Shown: positions 23,725 to 30,918 of the stretch, in pieces
How the letters are laid out: every line of letters begins with the position of its first letter
How positions within the stretch are numbered: position 1 is the first letter of the stretch
NCBI GenBank assembly: GCA_029261595.1
Contig: JAJDAZ010000063.1
Location: 1 to 51,616, forward strand
Source: Nitrospinaceae bacterium
Lineage (GTDB): Bacteria > Nitrospinota > Nitrospinia > Nitrospinales > VA-1
Direction of reading: 5' to 3'
Length of the DNA: 51,616 nt
Position numbers and translations under genes: made by a program
Notes under the pieces: model-generated
The model's input: the letters and a program-made list of their open reading frames with translations, nothing else
Told to the model about the DNA's origin: nothing
Databases searched by the model: none

Positions 23725-24477
23725 TCATCCAGCGGACCGCTGGTTTGGAGCCGCCTGATCTTCCGTTTCGGATTCTTCTACCCAGTAAAGAAAACGGTAG
23801 CAATGCGAGCATTCGACAATTTCTTCGCCCACTTTGACGTCAATGATCACTTGCGGACGCAAGCGGTGAAAACACCCCTGACACATGCTTTCGCGAACCT
23901 CAACCACCGCCAGGCCATCATTGCGCTTTAAAATTTTGTCATACAATACAACCCGCTTTGGTTCGATCGTTTCCAGGATAGCCTGTCGCCTGCCCTTAAC
24001 GACCTCCAACTCTCCTTTCACGCGCTCGTATTCCGCTTCCTTTTTGGCCTTATACTCCTTAAAGTTTTTTTCTTCTTCCTTGAACCGGGATTCAATGGCA
24101 GGAAGCTCGCTGGATTTTTCCTCCAGCAACTCCATGATCTCCAGTTCTTTATCCTCACAGGCGGAAACTTTTTCCTTCACAGATTCCACTTCCGCCAGAA
24201 TCGCGCTGTACTCTTTGTTGGTTTTGACCGCAGTCAATTTGGTCTTTATTTTGGCCATGTGATCGTTTTCCGCCTGCACATCCGCTTCCAACTGTTTGTT
24301 GGATTTCTGCATGCCCGCGATGACTTCCCTGGCCTGATCCAATTCTTTTTTCACGGCATCCATTTCCGCTTGCCCGGCTTTGATCTGGTTCGGGGCGGCG
24401 CCCAGGATCCGGTCAAAATCCAATACTTCCCGGTCGATGGCCTGGAGCTCAATCAGTTTTTGCAGTTCAGCATTCAT
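23725..24477 (-). CDS. Zinc ribbon domain protein with N-terminal coiled coil
   Basis: 250 aa. Residues 1-175 form a long coiled coil (LIELQAIDREVLDFDRIL, then ELDQAREVIAGMQKSNKQLE and similar heptads). The C-terminus holds a C4 zinc ribbon with CQGCFHRL and CSHCYRFLYW. This is the widespread family annotated C4-type zinc ribbon domain protein (zf-RING_7), linked in some bacteria to translation or RNA functions. It is followed closely by RNase P RNA on the same strand, a neighbourhood seen in other bacteria. The palindrome CCAGCGGACCGCTGG (23729-23743) covers the last codons, next to the stop. Confidence 0.93.
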   Translation of the reverse strand: MNAELQKLIELQAIDREVLDFDRILGAAPNQIKAGQAEMDAVKKELDQAREVIAGMQKSNKQLEADVQAENDHMAKIKTKLTAVKTNKEYSAILAEVESVKEKVSACEDKELEIMELLEEKSSELPAIESRFKEEEKNFKEYKAKKEAEYERVKGELEVVKGRRQAILETIEPKRVVLYDKILKRNDGLAVVEVRESMCQGCFHRLRPQVIIDVKVGEEIVECSHCYRFLYWVEESETEDQAAPNQRSAG

Positions 24478-24623
24478 GGAAGAACCCGGTGCATGAAAAA
24501 ACTTGAGGGAACCCGCTAGGAGTTCCTTCGTTCATTGACATTATGAATTGAAGCTTCAAAAGGTTGGGAAAATGTAACACGGCGAATGAGGGGAATGCAA
24601 CTCTTATAGGGACCCGGCCTGCC

Positions 24624-25532
24624 TCAGGCCTTCTTTCCGGCCTTGAATTTGGATTCCCAGTAAATCAGGAAAACACTGCCGATGAATATCGAGGAATACG
24701 TTCCGATAAAGATCCCGACCAAAAGCGCAAATGAAAAATCATGAATGATCGCGCCTCCAAAAAAGAACAGCGCCAGCACCACCAGCAACGTGGTCCCGGA
24801 GGTCAATAGGGTCCGGCTGAGGGTTTGATTGATACTGACATTGATCAACTCGATGAGCGGGGTCTTTCCCCGTCGGCGCATGTTTTCCCGGATCCGGTCA
24901 AAAATAACGATGGTGTCATTGAGGGAATAACCGATGATCGTCAGAAAAGCCGCCACGATCACCAATGTGAATTCCTTGTCGGCGATGGAAAATGCGCCCA
25001 TCGTGACCAGCACGTCATGGATCAGCGCGATGATGGCGGCGATGGCGTACTGAAACTCAAACCGCCAGGAGATATAGATAACGATTCCTATGATGGCATA
25101 CAAAATGGAAAGCAGGGCTTTTTCGCGCAGGTCCCGCCCTACTTTTGGACCAACCATCTCCACCCGCTCGACGGAAATATCTTCCAGGTTGAATTTGCCC
25201 TTCAAACTTTCCTTTACCTGATTGCCGACATATTCGAGCTTTTCTTCCGATCGCTGGACCCGGATCAAGATTTCATTTTTAGATCCAAACTCCTGAATGG
25301 TGCTTTCGCCCAGGTTGATGGATTTGAGCCCGTCACGAATATCATCAATATTGGGAGCAGATTTAAAGTGAAGCTGAACCAGCGTCCCGCCGGAAAAATC
25401 GATGCCGAACTTCAACCCACCCTGCATGGCTATCGACACCAGACCGACAAGAATAACGATGGCTGAGAAAAACATCGCCGGCCGCATTTTCCCCATGAAA
25501 TTGATGTCAGTGGGTCGATTGAATATTTCCAT
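24624..25532 (-). CDS. secF: Protein translocase subunit SecF
   Basis: 302 aa, typical. Six membrane segments: one at about 17-36, then a periplasmic domain, and five from about 135 onwards. GIDFSGGTLVQLHF follows the first segment, and IVIFDRIRENMRRRG lies in the RND-type core. With SecD it uses the proton-motive force to help proteins leave the SecYEG channel. It lies 39 bp downstream of secD on the same strand. The stop TGA falls within GGCCTGAGGC. Confidence 0.97.
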   Translation of the reverse strand: MEIFNRPTDINFMGKMRPAMFFSAIVILVGLVSIAMQGGLKFGIDFSGGTLVQLHFKSAPNIDDIRDGLKSINLGESTIQEFGSKNEILIRVQRSEEKLEYVGNQVKESLKGKFNLEDISVERVEMVGPKVGRDLREKALLSILYAIIGIVIYISWRFEFQYAIAAIIALIHDVLVTMGAFSIADKEFTLVIVAAFLTIIGYSLNDTIVIFDRIRENMRRRGKTPLIELINVSINQTLSRTLLTSGTTLLVVLALFFFGGAIIHDFSFALLVGIFIGTYSSIFIGSVFLIYWESKFKAGKKA

Positions 25533-25571
25533 ATTTATTTTTTCAATTTAAAAAAGTTTATCGGTTTTTTC

Positions 25572-27125
25572 TTAAATACTCATTTTGGCTATTTTTTTGC
25601 GACTCATGAAACTGTCAAAAATAGTCCGGCTGACGAACACCGCCGTGAACATGCTGGCGGCAATGCCGATACAAAGTGTGATCGCGAACCCTTTAATGGG
25701 CCCCGTGCCAAATTGAAATAACACCACAGCGGCGATGAATGTCGTGATATTGGCATCCACAATGGTTTTAAAGGCCTTGGCAAAACCTGCGTCGATCCCC
25801 GCGCGAACGGTTTTACCGTTGCGCAACTCTTCGCGGATGCGCTCAAAAACCAGAACATTGGCGTCGATGGCCATGCCCACCGTCAATATGATTCCTGCAA
25901 TCCCCGGCAACGTGAGCGACGCGCCAAAATAGGCCAGTGCACCCGCAAGGATCACAATATTTAAAAACAGGGCAATCACCGCGACCATGCCAGACAAACG
26001 ATAATAAATAACGATAAATACCACCACCAAAGCGCCGCCATAAAGAATCGAACTGATGCCCTTTTGGATCGAATCTTTTCCGAGCGACGGACCAACGGTG
26101 CGGTTTTCAAGAATCACCACGGGTGCAGGAAGCGCCCCGGCACGCAGGACGATGGCCAGGTCACGGGCTTCCTCAGTGGTGAATCGTCCGGTGATCTGGG
26201 CACGGCCTCCGGCGATTTCGTCCTGAATCACCGGTGCAGAATAAACTGTGTTGTCCAGCACGATGGCCAGGCGCTTCTTGACGTTTTCGCGCGTGACTTG
26301 CTGAAAGATCATCGCTCCCATGCTGTTAAACGTGATGGCGACGTAAGGCTCGTTATAATCCTGGTCGTAGCGGACTTCTGCTCCGGTGAGAGTTTCTCCC
26401 GTCAGCACCGTGCGTTTTTTCAGCAGGTAGGGTTCCTTTTTGACTTCCCCGGTCTCCGCATCTTCAGTGCGCTGATAAAGAACCTCATCGCCATCGGGAA
26501 CGTTGCCCTGGATCGCCTCTTCGACGCTTCTTCCTTCATCCACCAGTTTGAATTCCAACCGGGCGGTTTTGCCGATGAGGTTGATAGCCCTTTCAGGGTC
26601 TTTGACTCCGGGCAACTGCACCAGAATCCGTTTTTCCCCCTGCGCCTGGATGGTGGGTTCGGAGACTCCAAATTGATCCACCCGGTTGCGGATGGTTTCC
26701 AACCCTTGATTGACTGCATTTTTTTCTATCCGCGACGCCTGATCATTGCTCAATTGGAAATTCAGCGCCAACCCATCACTGGAAGTCTCCTTCTTTTCCA
26801 AAAAGGGATACCCCTCCATGATCGTTTCCATTTGCGGCTGGTCCACCGTATCCACCATCTTGATGATGATCCGGCGATCCTCCAGATCTGCGGAAACTTT
26901 GTCGACTTCAATGTCCTCGTTTTCGATTTCCCGTTTGATATCATCCGCCATGCGTTCCAGACTGGCTTCGACCGCCTTCTCCACCTGGACCTCCAGTACC
27001 AGGTGCATTCCGCCCTGCAAGTCGAGTCCCAGAGAAATCCTTTCCTTTAAAGGGTAGGACAGCCAAACGGCTCCCACAATAACGGCAATGATCAGCGGAA
27101 TCTTCCATTTGAGGTCACTATACAT
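25572..27125 (-). CDS. secD: Protein translocase subunit SecD
   Basis: 517 aa, within the usual range. One N-terminal membrane segment (IPLIIAVIVGAVWLSYPL), then LGLDLQGGMHLVLEV, the large periplasmic P1 domain (about 50-340), and five C-terminal membrane segments. GMAIDANVLVFERIREELRNGK is the conserved RND-type core. It forms the SecDF complex in the inner membrane. It begins 4 bp after the yajC stop, so yajC-secD-secF form one operon. Confidence 0.98.
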   Translation of the reverse strand: MYSDLKWKIPLIIAVIVGAVWLSYPLKERISLGLDLQGGMHLVLEVQVEKAVEASLERMADDIKREIENEDIEVDKVSADLEDRRIIIKMVDTVDQPQMETIMEGYPFLEKKETSSDGLALNFQLSNDQASRIEKNAVNQGLETIRNRVDQFGVSEPTIQAQGEKRILVQLPGVKDPERAINLIGKTARLEFKLVDEGRSVEEAIQGNVPDGDEVLYQRTEDAETGEVKKEPYLLKKRTVLTGETLTGAEVRYDQDYNEPYVAITFNSMGAMIFQQVTRENVKKRLAIVLDNTVYSAPVIQDEIAGGRAQITGRFTTEEARDLAIVLRAGALPAPVVILENRTVGPSLGKDSIQKGISSILYGGALVVVFIVIYYRLSGMVAVIALFLNIVILAGALAYFGASLTLPGIAGIILTVGMAIDANVLVFERIREELRNGKTVRAGIDAGFAKAFKTIVDANITTFIAAVVLFQFGTGPIKGFAITLCIGIAASMFTAVFVSRTIFDSFMSRKKIAKMSI

Positions 27126-27129
27126 TTAT

Positions 27130-27450
27130 TTAATCCTTACCCTCTTTAACGGTGGAGATGGAAGACCGATTGATTTTTATTCTCACGTTTTCGGCGATTT
27201 GCAACATGACCGTGTCGTCCTTGAGCTTTTTTATGGTGCCGTGAATACCACTGAGGGTCACCACGGTATCCCCCTCTTTCAAGCTGTCGAGCATCTTTAT
27301 GGCCTCTTTCTGCTTTTTCTGCTGAGGCCGGATCAGGATGAAATAAAAGATGGCGAACATCATGATCATCGGCGGCAACAGCGACAAAAATCCGCCTCCC
27401 CCTTCACTACCTTCCGGCGGGGGCGACATGGCAAACGCTATATCAAGCAT
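27130..27450 (-). CDS. yajC: Preprotein translocase subunit YajC
   Basis: 106 aa. One membrane segment at about 22-42 (LSLLPPMIMMFAIFYFILI) is followed at once by the family signature RPQQKKQKE, then a small soluble domain with LKEGDTVVTLSGIHGTI. It associates with SecDF. AGGA lies 10 nt before the ATG. It is the first gene of the sec operon; the usual upstream neighbours (tgt, queA) are absent. Confidence 0.96.
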   Translation of the reverse strand: MLDIAFAMSPPPEGSEGGGGFLSLLPPMIMMFAIFYFILIRPQQKKQKEAIKMLDSLKEGDTVVTLSGIHGTIKKLKDDTVMLQIAENVRIKINRSSISTVKEGKD

Positions 27451-27639
27451 AAAATGATCTTCCTATTTTTCGTGGATGAGGTTATTCAAGGTAAGACAGC
27501 CCTGACCCAATCAACTCCCGGCCTTTGCCAGGAATGCGGTCAACTATTCTACAGAATTACAAATGCTTATCAAGAAAACTCTGTCGGAAAGACGCCGACC
27601 TTCTGAAGACCCTGCTTCTATCAAATCCATCAGGATTTG

Positions 27640-27877
27640 TCAACCAGCCTGAGGCCGGACCCAATATTGACGAGCTATGGGTTTAAGGTTTTTCGGGGCT
27701 CGTTACCCCTTCTACCCCTTCGGGGCATGAGAACTAATGTTAAATACCACAGGGGCATGAAGGCAACGGAAAGGATATCACAAGCGAAGCGAACGACCTT
27801 CCGAATAATCTTTTTACGGAAGTGTCTGAGCTATGCTCGGACCGTCAGCCCTAAACTTTTCCTCCCCTTGTAACGGG
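27640..27877. repeat. Dispersed repeat cluster upstream of the sec operon
   Basis: From 27644, CCAGCCTGAGGCCGGACCCA then ATATTGACGAGC belongs to the stop-codon palindrome family. From 27687, GTTTTTCGGGGCTCGT then CCCCTTCGGGGCATGA and AAGGCAACGG-AAAGGATATCAC match the element at 17422. Here the block is interrupted by about 28 nt ending in a second GGGGCATGA, so the short unit has been partly duplicated. TCCTCCCCTTGTAACGGGG closes the cluster at 27860-27878. It fills most of the 428-bp gap 27451-27878. Confidence 0.7.
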
Positions 27878-27878
27878 G

Positions 27879-28400
27879 TCAGTAAAACTTTTGTGCGACC
27901 CCCGCTTCCTTTGTCAACTCGCGGTACAGACGATGAAATTCTTCGGTCGTGAGTTTGGCATCGCGTAAAGCGGTTAACTGTTCCGGGGTGATGGGGGTTT
28001 CCGAATTGTCGTCCCAGGCTGACGTAGCGATGGCGACATAGTTTGGCGGGTTGAGCCTTTGATGGATCAATCCGTTAATATTGTCGTTGTATTGCAAAGC
28101 CAGGTCGATCACAAACCGGGCGTCTTGGGCACTCAATCCGCCGCCAATGGCGATATTGGTCGGAGGGTGCCCTCCCCTCGGTTTCCAGTACTGGATGGTG
28201 TGCCGAAGGACTTTTATGGATTTGGATTTTAGAAAACTGCGCAACTCCTTCTTTTTCTTTTTTTGTTTGTGAGACAACCACATTTCGATGGTGCAAATGG
28301 TTGTTATGGAGGTATCACAACTAGCGGATGCCGAAACGGGATACCAGAAAACCCCCGCCAGAAGAAAAACCGTCAAAAAACCGCAAATAATTTTTTTCAT
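27879..28400 (-). CDS. Secreted protein of unknown function
   Basis: 173 aa. The signal peptide MKKIICGFLTVFLLAGVFWYP ends around ASA at 25-27. The mature part is basic at first (KQKKKKKELRSFLKSK) and then carries GGGLSAQDARFVIDLALQYN, SAWDDNSETPITPEQL and a helical C-terminus. Two Cys near the mature start (CDTSITTIC) could form a disulfide. GGAGTGATGG precedes the ATG. Probably periplasmic; family not recognised. Confidence 0.75.
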   Translation of the reverse strand: MKKIICGFLTVFLLAGVFWYPVSASASCDTSITTICTIEMWLSHKQKKKKKELRSFLKSKSIKVLRHTIQYWKPRGGHPPTNIAIGGGLSAQDARFVIDLALQYNDNINGLIHQRLNPPNYVAIATSAWDDNSETPITPEQLTALRDAKLTTEEFHRLYRELTKEAGVAQKFY

Positions 28401-28750
28401 GAAACCATCACTCCTGCTTCATTAATATTTTAACTATTTATTTGAATGAAACCCGCCCACTCACTTATCTATCCACTCTTTACATATATTTTTGTGTATC
28501 TGGAGCTAATCTTTCCTGACTGTGAGCCAAACCCTTATCAAGGGGGGGGTAGCGATGGTAAAAACCAGGAAGTACCTATTGTTAGAAATCCCCTTCTAAA
28601 GTAACACTTCAGGTAAAGCCCAGACATGAAAATTCCGAATTCCTAAAAAAAACCAATAATTTACGAATATTTTTCCCTCATACCTAAAGTTTTAACATTT
28701 CCCGCCGATACTGCTCTCTAAGGATAATAATAATTTGCCGGAGATAGAAT
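28401..28750. other. Intergenic region between divergent genes
   Basis: 350 bp holding the sigma-28 promoter described separately and a run of eight G near 28541-28548. The promoter of the secreted-protein gene must also be here, but it was not identified. Confidence 0.5.
28685..28711 (+). promoter_or_regulatory. Sigma-28 (FliA) flagellar-type promoter
   Basis: TAAAGTTT (28685-28692), an 11-bp spacer and GCCGATAC (28704-28711) match the sigma-28 consensus TAAAGTTT-N11-GCCGATAA in 15 of 16 positions with exact spacing. The start of transcription would be near 28718, about 33 nt before the small gene at 28751. Confidence 0.88.
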
Positions 28751-28942
28751 ATGCCCTCAGTAAGTAGCGTTGGTGCCGTAGCACCTCAGGTTCAGGCCGC
28801 CACCACCGGAAAAGCATACGATTCCCAGAAACAGGAAGGGAAAGCCGCCCTTAAACTGATTGATTCCGCCACTCAGGTCGCTAAAGCAACGCAAGCCAGC
28901 GGTCCCAAAGCTACGGGGAATAATATCGATATCTCGGTATAA
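28751..28942 (+). CDS. Small putative motility protein
   Basis: 63 aa behind GGAG at 8 nt. The middle has AYDSQKQEGKAALKLIDSA and the end GNNIDISV. This layout, an Ala/Gln helix with QKQ-G-AALKLI and a final G-x-IDIxV, resembles the small proteins annotated as putative motility protein YjfB, common in flagellated bacteria. The sigma-28 promoter fits late flagellar expression well. No flagellar gene lies in the window, so it is a detached member of the motility regulon. Its molecular role is not known. Confidence 0.8.
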   Translation: MPSVSSVGAVAPQVQAATTGKAYDSQKQEGKAALKLIDSATQVAKATQASGPKATGNNIDISV

Positions 28943-29006
28943 ACCTTTCCCGTTTTTCATCGCTCACTCAGCGTATGCTCGTAAGTAGATGTCCCTTGGC
29001 CGTATT

Positions 29007-29579
29007 TTATTCCACCACAAGGGTGTGTAGATTGGGGAAAGTTTCGCACTCTTTGAGTTTTTTCACCCCTTCTTCGGTCAGGGAATTACCAAAAATTTCC
29101 AGGTATTTTAAGCCCGTCAAAGTCGAACTTTCCGACAATGCCGCCGCTCCCTGATCCCCCACCTGATTCTGAGCAAGGTCCAGCGTCTCCAGGCTCACCA
29201 GATTGATGGAATTGGCCAGTTCGCGAGCCCCTGCATCGCCCACCTGATTTTTCCACAAATTGAGCGTGGTCAGATGGGAAAATACCGGCGATTTGGCAAT
29301 GGCTTTGGCCCCCTCGTCGCCGATTCCGTTGCGCTCCAGGTGCAAAACCTTCAGTCCCGTGATGAATGTCGATTCCGCCAGGGCTTTGATTCCCTTGTCG
29401 GTGATCTCATTTCTCTCCAGATTCAATTCCTTCAGCCCGGCCAATTCTTCCTGCTGAGCCAGATATTCCAGCCCCTCGTCTCCGATGTATTTGAGCCGAA
29501 GGTCAAGGACGGTCCCTGCCCGGATCAGATGTTTTTTGACCAGAACATCCACGGGATCATCATTAAAAGGTTTATTCAT
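29007..29579 (-). CDS. Leucine-rich repeat protein (ribonuclease-inhibitor type)
   Basis: 190 aa with about six 24-28-residue repeats, e.g. LKELNLERNEITDKGIKALA, LKVLHLERNGIGDEGAKAIA and LETLDLAQNQVGDQGAAALS. The LxxLxLxxNxIxDxGxxALA pattern is the ribonuclease-inhibitor subclass. No signal peptide; probably cytosolic and protein-binding. The short 30-residue N-terminus and the last repeat act as caps. It is convergent with the small motility gene, with 64 bp between them. Confidence 0.88.
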   Translation of the reverse strand: MNKPFNDDPVDVLVKKHLIRAGTVLDLRLKYIGDEGLEYLAQQEELAGLKELNLERNEITDKGIKALAESTFITGLKVLHLERNGIGDEGAKAIAKSPVFSHLTTLNLWKNQVGDAGARELANSINLVSLETLDLAQNQVGDQGAAALSESSTLTGLKYLEIFGNSLTEEGVKKLKECETFPNLHTLVVE

Positions 29580-29777
29580 AAAATGGACCCTTTTTCATTA
29601 GTTGGGATAGAGATGCAACGATTTATTGTATAAACCATTATCCAGTTGTCAACCGCCAAGGTGGATACCCACCAGGCATTTGATAAAATTCGGTTTCCCG
29701 TTATAATTTTCCCATGCGGCCCTCAATACTCAAGATTAAATTGAGGTTCGCTCATTATCATATACTATAAAACGGTT

Positions 29778-30689
29778 ATGGAAGAAAAAGAGACCTTTTC
29801 CTACGATCCTGAAGTTCTTGCCAGAATCTCCGCCCTCAAACTGCGGGCGCTGAACCTCGTGGAGGGGCTGTTGTCCGGCAACCACCGGAGCCGTCACAAG
29901 GGATCGAGCGTGGAGTTTGCAGAATACAAGGACTATTCCCCCGGCGATGAGATCCGCCACATCGACTGGAAGGTCGTGGGCAAGACGGATAAATACCATG
30001 TGAAGCAGTTCGAACAGTCCACCAATCTGAAATGCACCCTGCTGTTGGATTGCAGCGGTTCCATGGGCTATGTTTCTCCGAAGCAATCGGGCATGATCAA
30101 AATGGATTACGCCCGCACCCTGGCGGCTTCCATCTCCTGCCTGCTATTGAAACAATTCGACGCCGTCGGCCTGACACTTTTCAACGACAAGGTCATGCAC
30201 TACATTCCGCCCCGCTCCAAAACCTCCCACCTGCAGCACATTCTGCATGGGCTTTCGACGATCGAACCGCAGGGAGTCACCCGCGTCGATCAGGTGATCG
30301 AAAAACTGGTGGAGCGTCTCAAAAGCCGTGGCATGCTGGTGCTGATTTCGGACCTGTTTGCCAGGGAAGACAATATCCAGAGGAACCTCAAGCTCCTGGT
30401 ATCGAGAGGGCTGGAGGTGGTTCTTTTTCACGTATTACATCCCGACGAGGTATCGCTTCCCTTCGAAGGCGATATTATTTTTGAATCGCTGGAAGACGAT
30501 CCGCAAATCGGGTTGGACCCGCAGGACATTCGCGAGGAATACCAGAAAGCGGTGCAGACTCAAATCGAATCGTACCGGAGCCTGTGCCTGGGACTGGGAG
30601 TGGATTATGTTTTCCTGGAAACCACCACTCCGCTCGATCAGGCCTTGAGTTATTACCTGTTGAAGCGACAAAGTTTAACCAAAGTATGA
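29778..30689 (+). CDS. DUF58 domain protein
   Basis: 303 aa, usual size. It shows the DUF58 hallmark RSRHKGSSVEFAEYKDYSPGD and then IRHIDWKVVGKTDKYHVKQFE, followed by a vWA-like fold with the metal site DCSGS in LLLDCSGSMGY. Such proteins normally lie between a MoxR ATPase and a BatA-type membrane protein, in systems that may insert cofactors or assemble complexes. The BatA-like partner is 230 bp downstream; a MoxR gene is not found next to it. The ATG at 29778 has only a weak ribosome binding site. Confidence 0.93.
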   Translation: MEEKETFSYDPEVLARISALKLRALNLVEGLLSGNHRSRHKGSSVEFAEYKDYSPGDEIRHIDWKVVGKTDKYHVKQFEQSTNLKCTLLLDCSGSMGYVSPKQSGMIKMDYARTLAASISCLLLKQFDAVGLTLFNDKVMHYIPPRSKTSHLQHILHGLSTIEPQGVTRVDQVIEKLVERLKSRGMLVLISDLFAREDNIQRNLKLLVSRGLEVVLFHVLHPDEVSLPFEGDIIFESLEDDPQIGLDPQDIREEYQKAVQTQIESYRSLCLGLGVDYVFLETTTPLDQALSYYLLKRQSLTKV

Positions 30690-30765
30690 AGACCCATATT
30701 CCACCGGTGAAAAAAAATTTCCTATTTTTAAAGGAAGGGTTTGTAAAACCAAAACAAGAAGATCT

Positions 30766-30834
30766 AAATCCCCCCAACCCCCTTCGTCGAAGGGGGAGCA
30801 GATCCCCCCTTTTTAAAGGGGGCCAGGGGAATTT
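30766..30834. repeat. Double-hairpin dispersed repeat
   Basis: The element begins AAATCCCCCCAACCC and ends CCAGGGGAATTT, forming an outer dyad. Inside are two hairpins: CCCCTTCGTCGAAGGGGG and CCCCCCTTTTTAAAGGGGG. This composition matches a palindromic repeat class seen in cyanobacteria and several other phyla. It lies between the DUF58 and BatA-like genes and may weaken read-through between them. Confidence 0.7.
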
Positions 30835-30918
30835 TATTTTCTTTTTCCTACCATCAGCAGAAAACTCTATTCAAAAAACCTCATTTCAAACGGGTTATTT
30901 TTTAGTGGAAAGCAGGCC

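Noticed and set aside
26064..27050. Plus-strand frame of 328 codons opposite secD
   Set aside because: It is antisense to a certain secD gene, and its product shows no domain or start signal.
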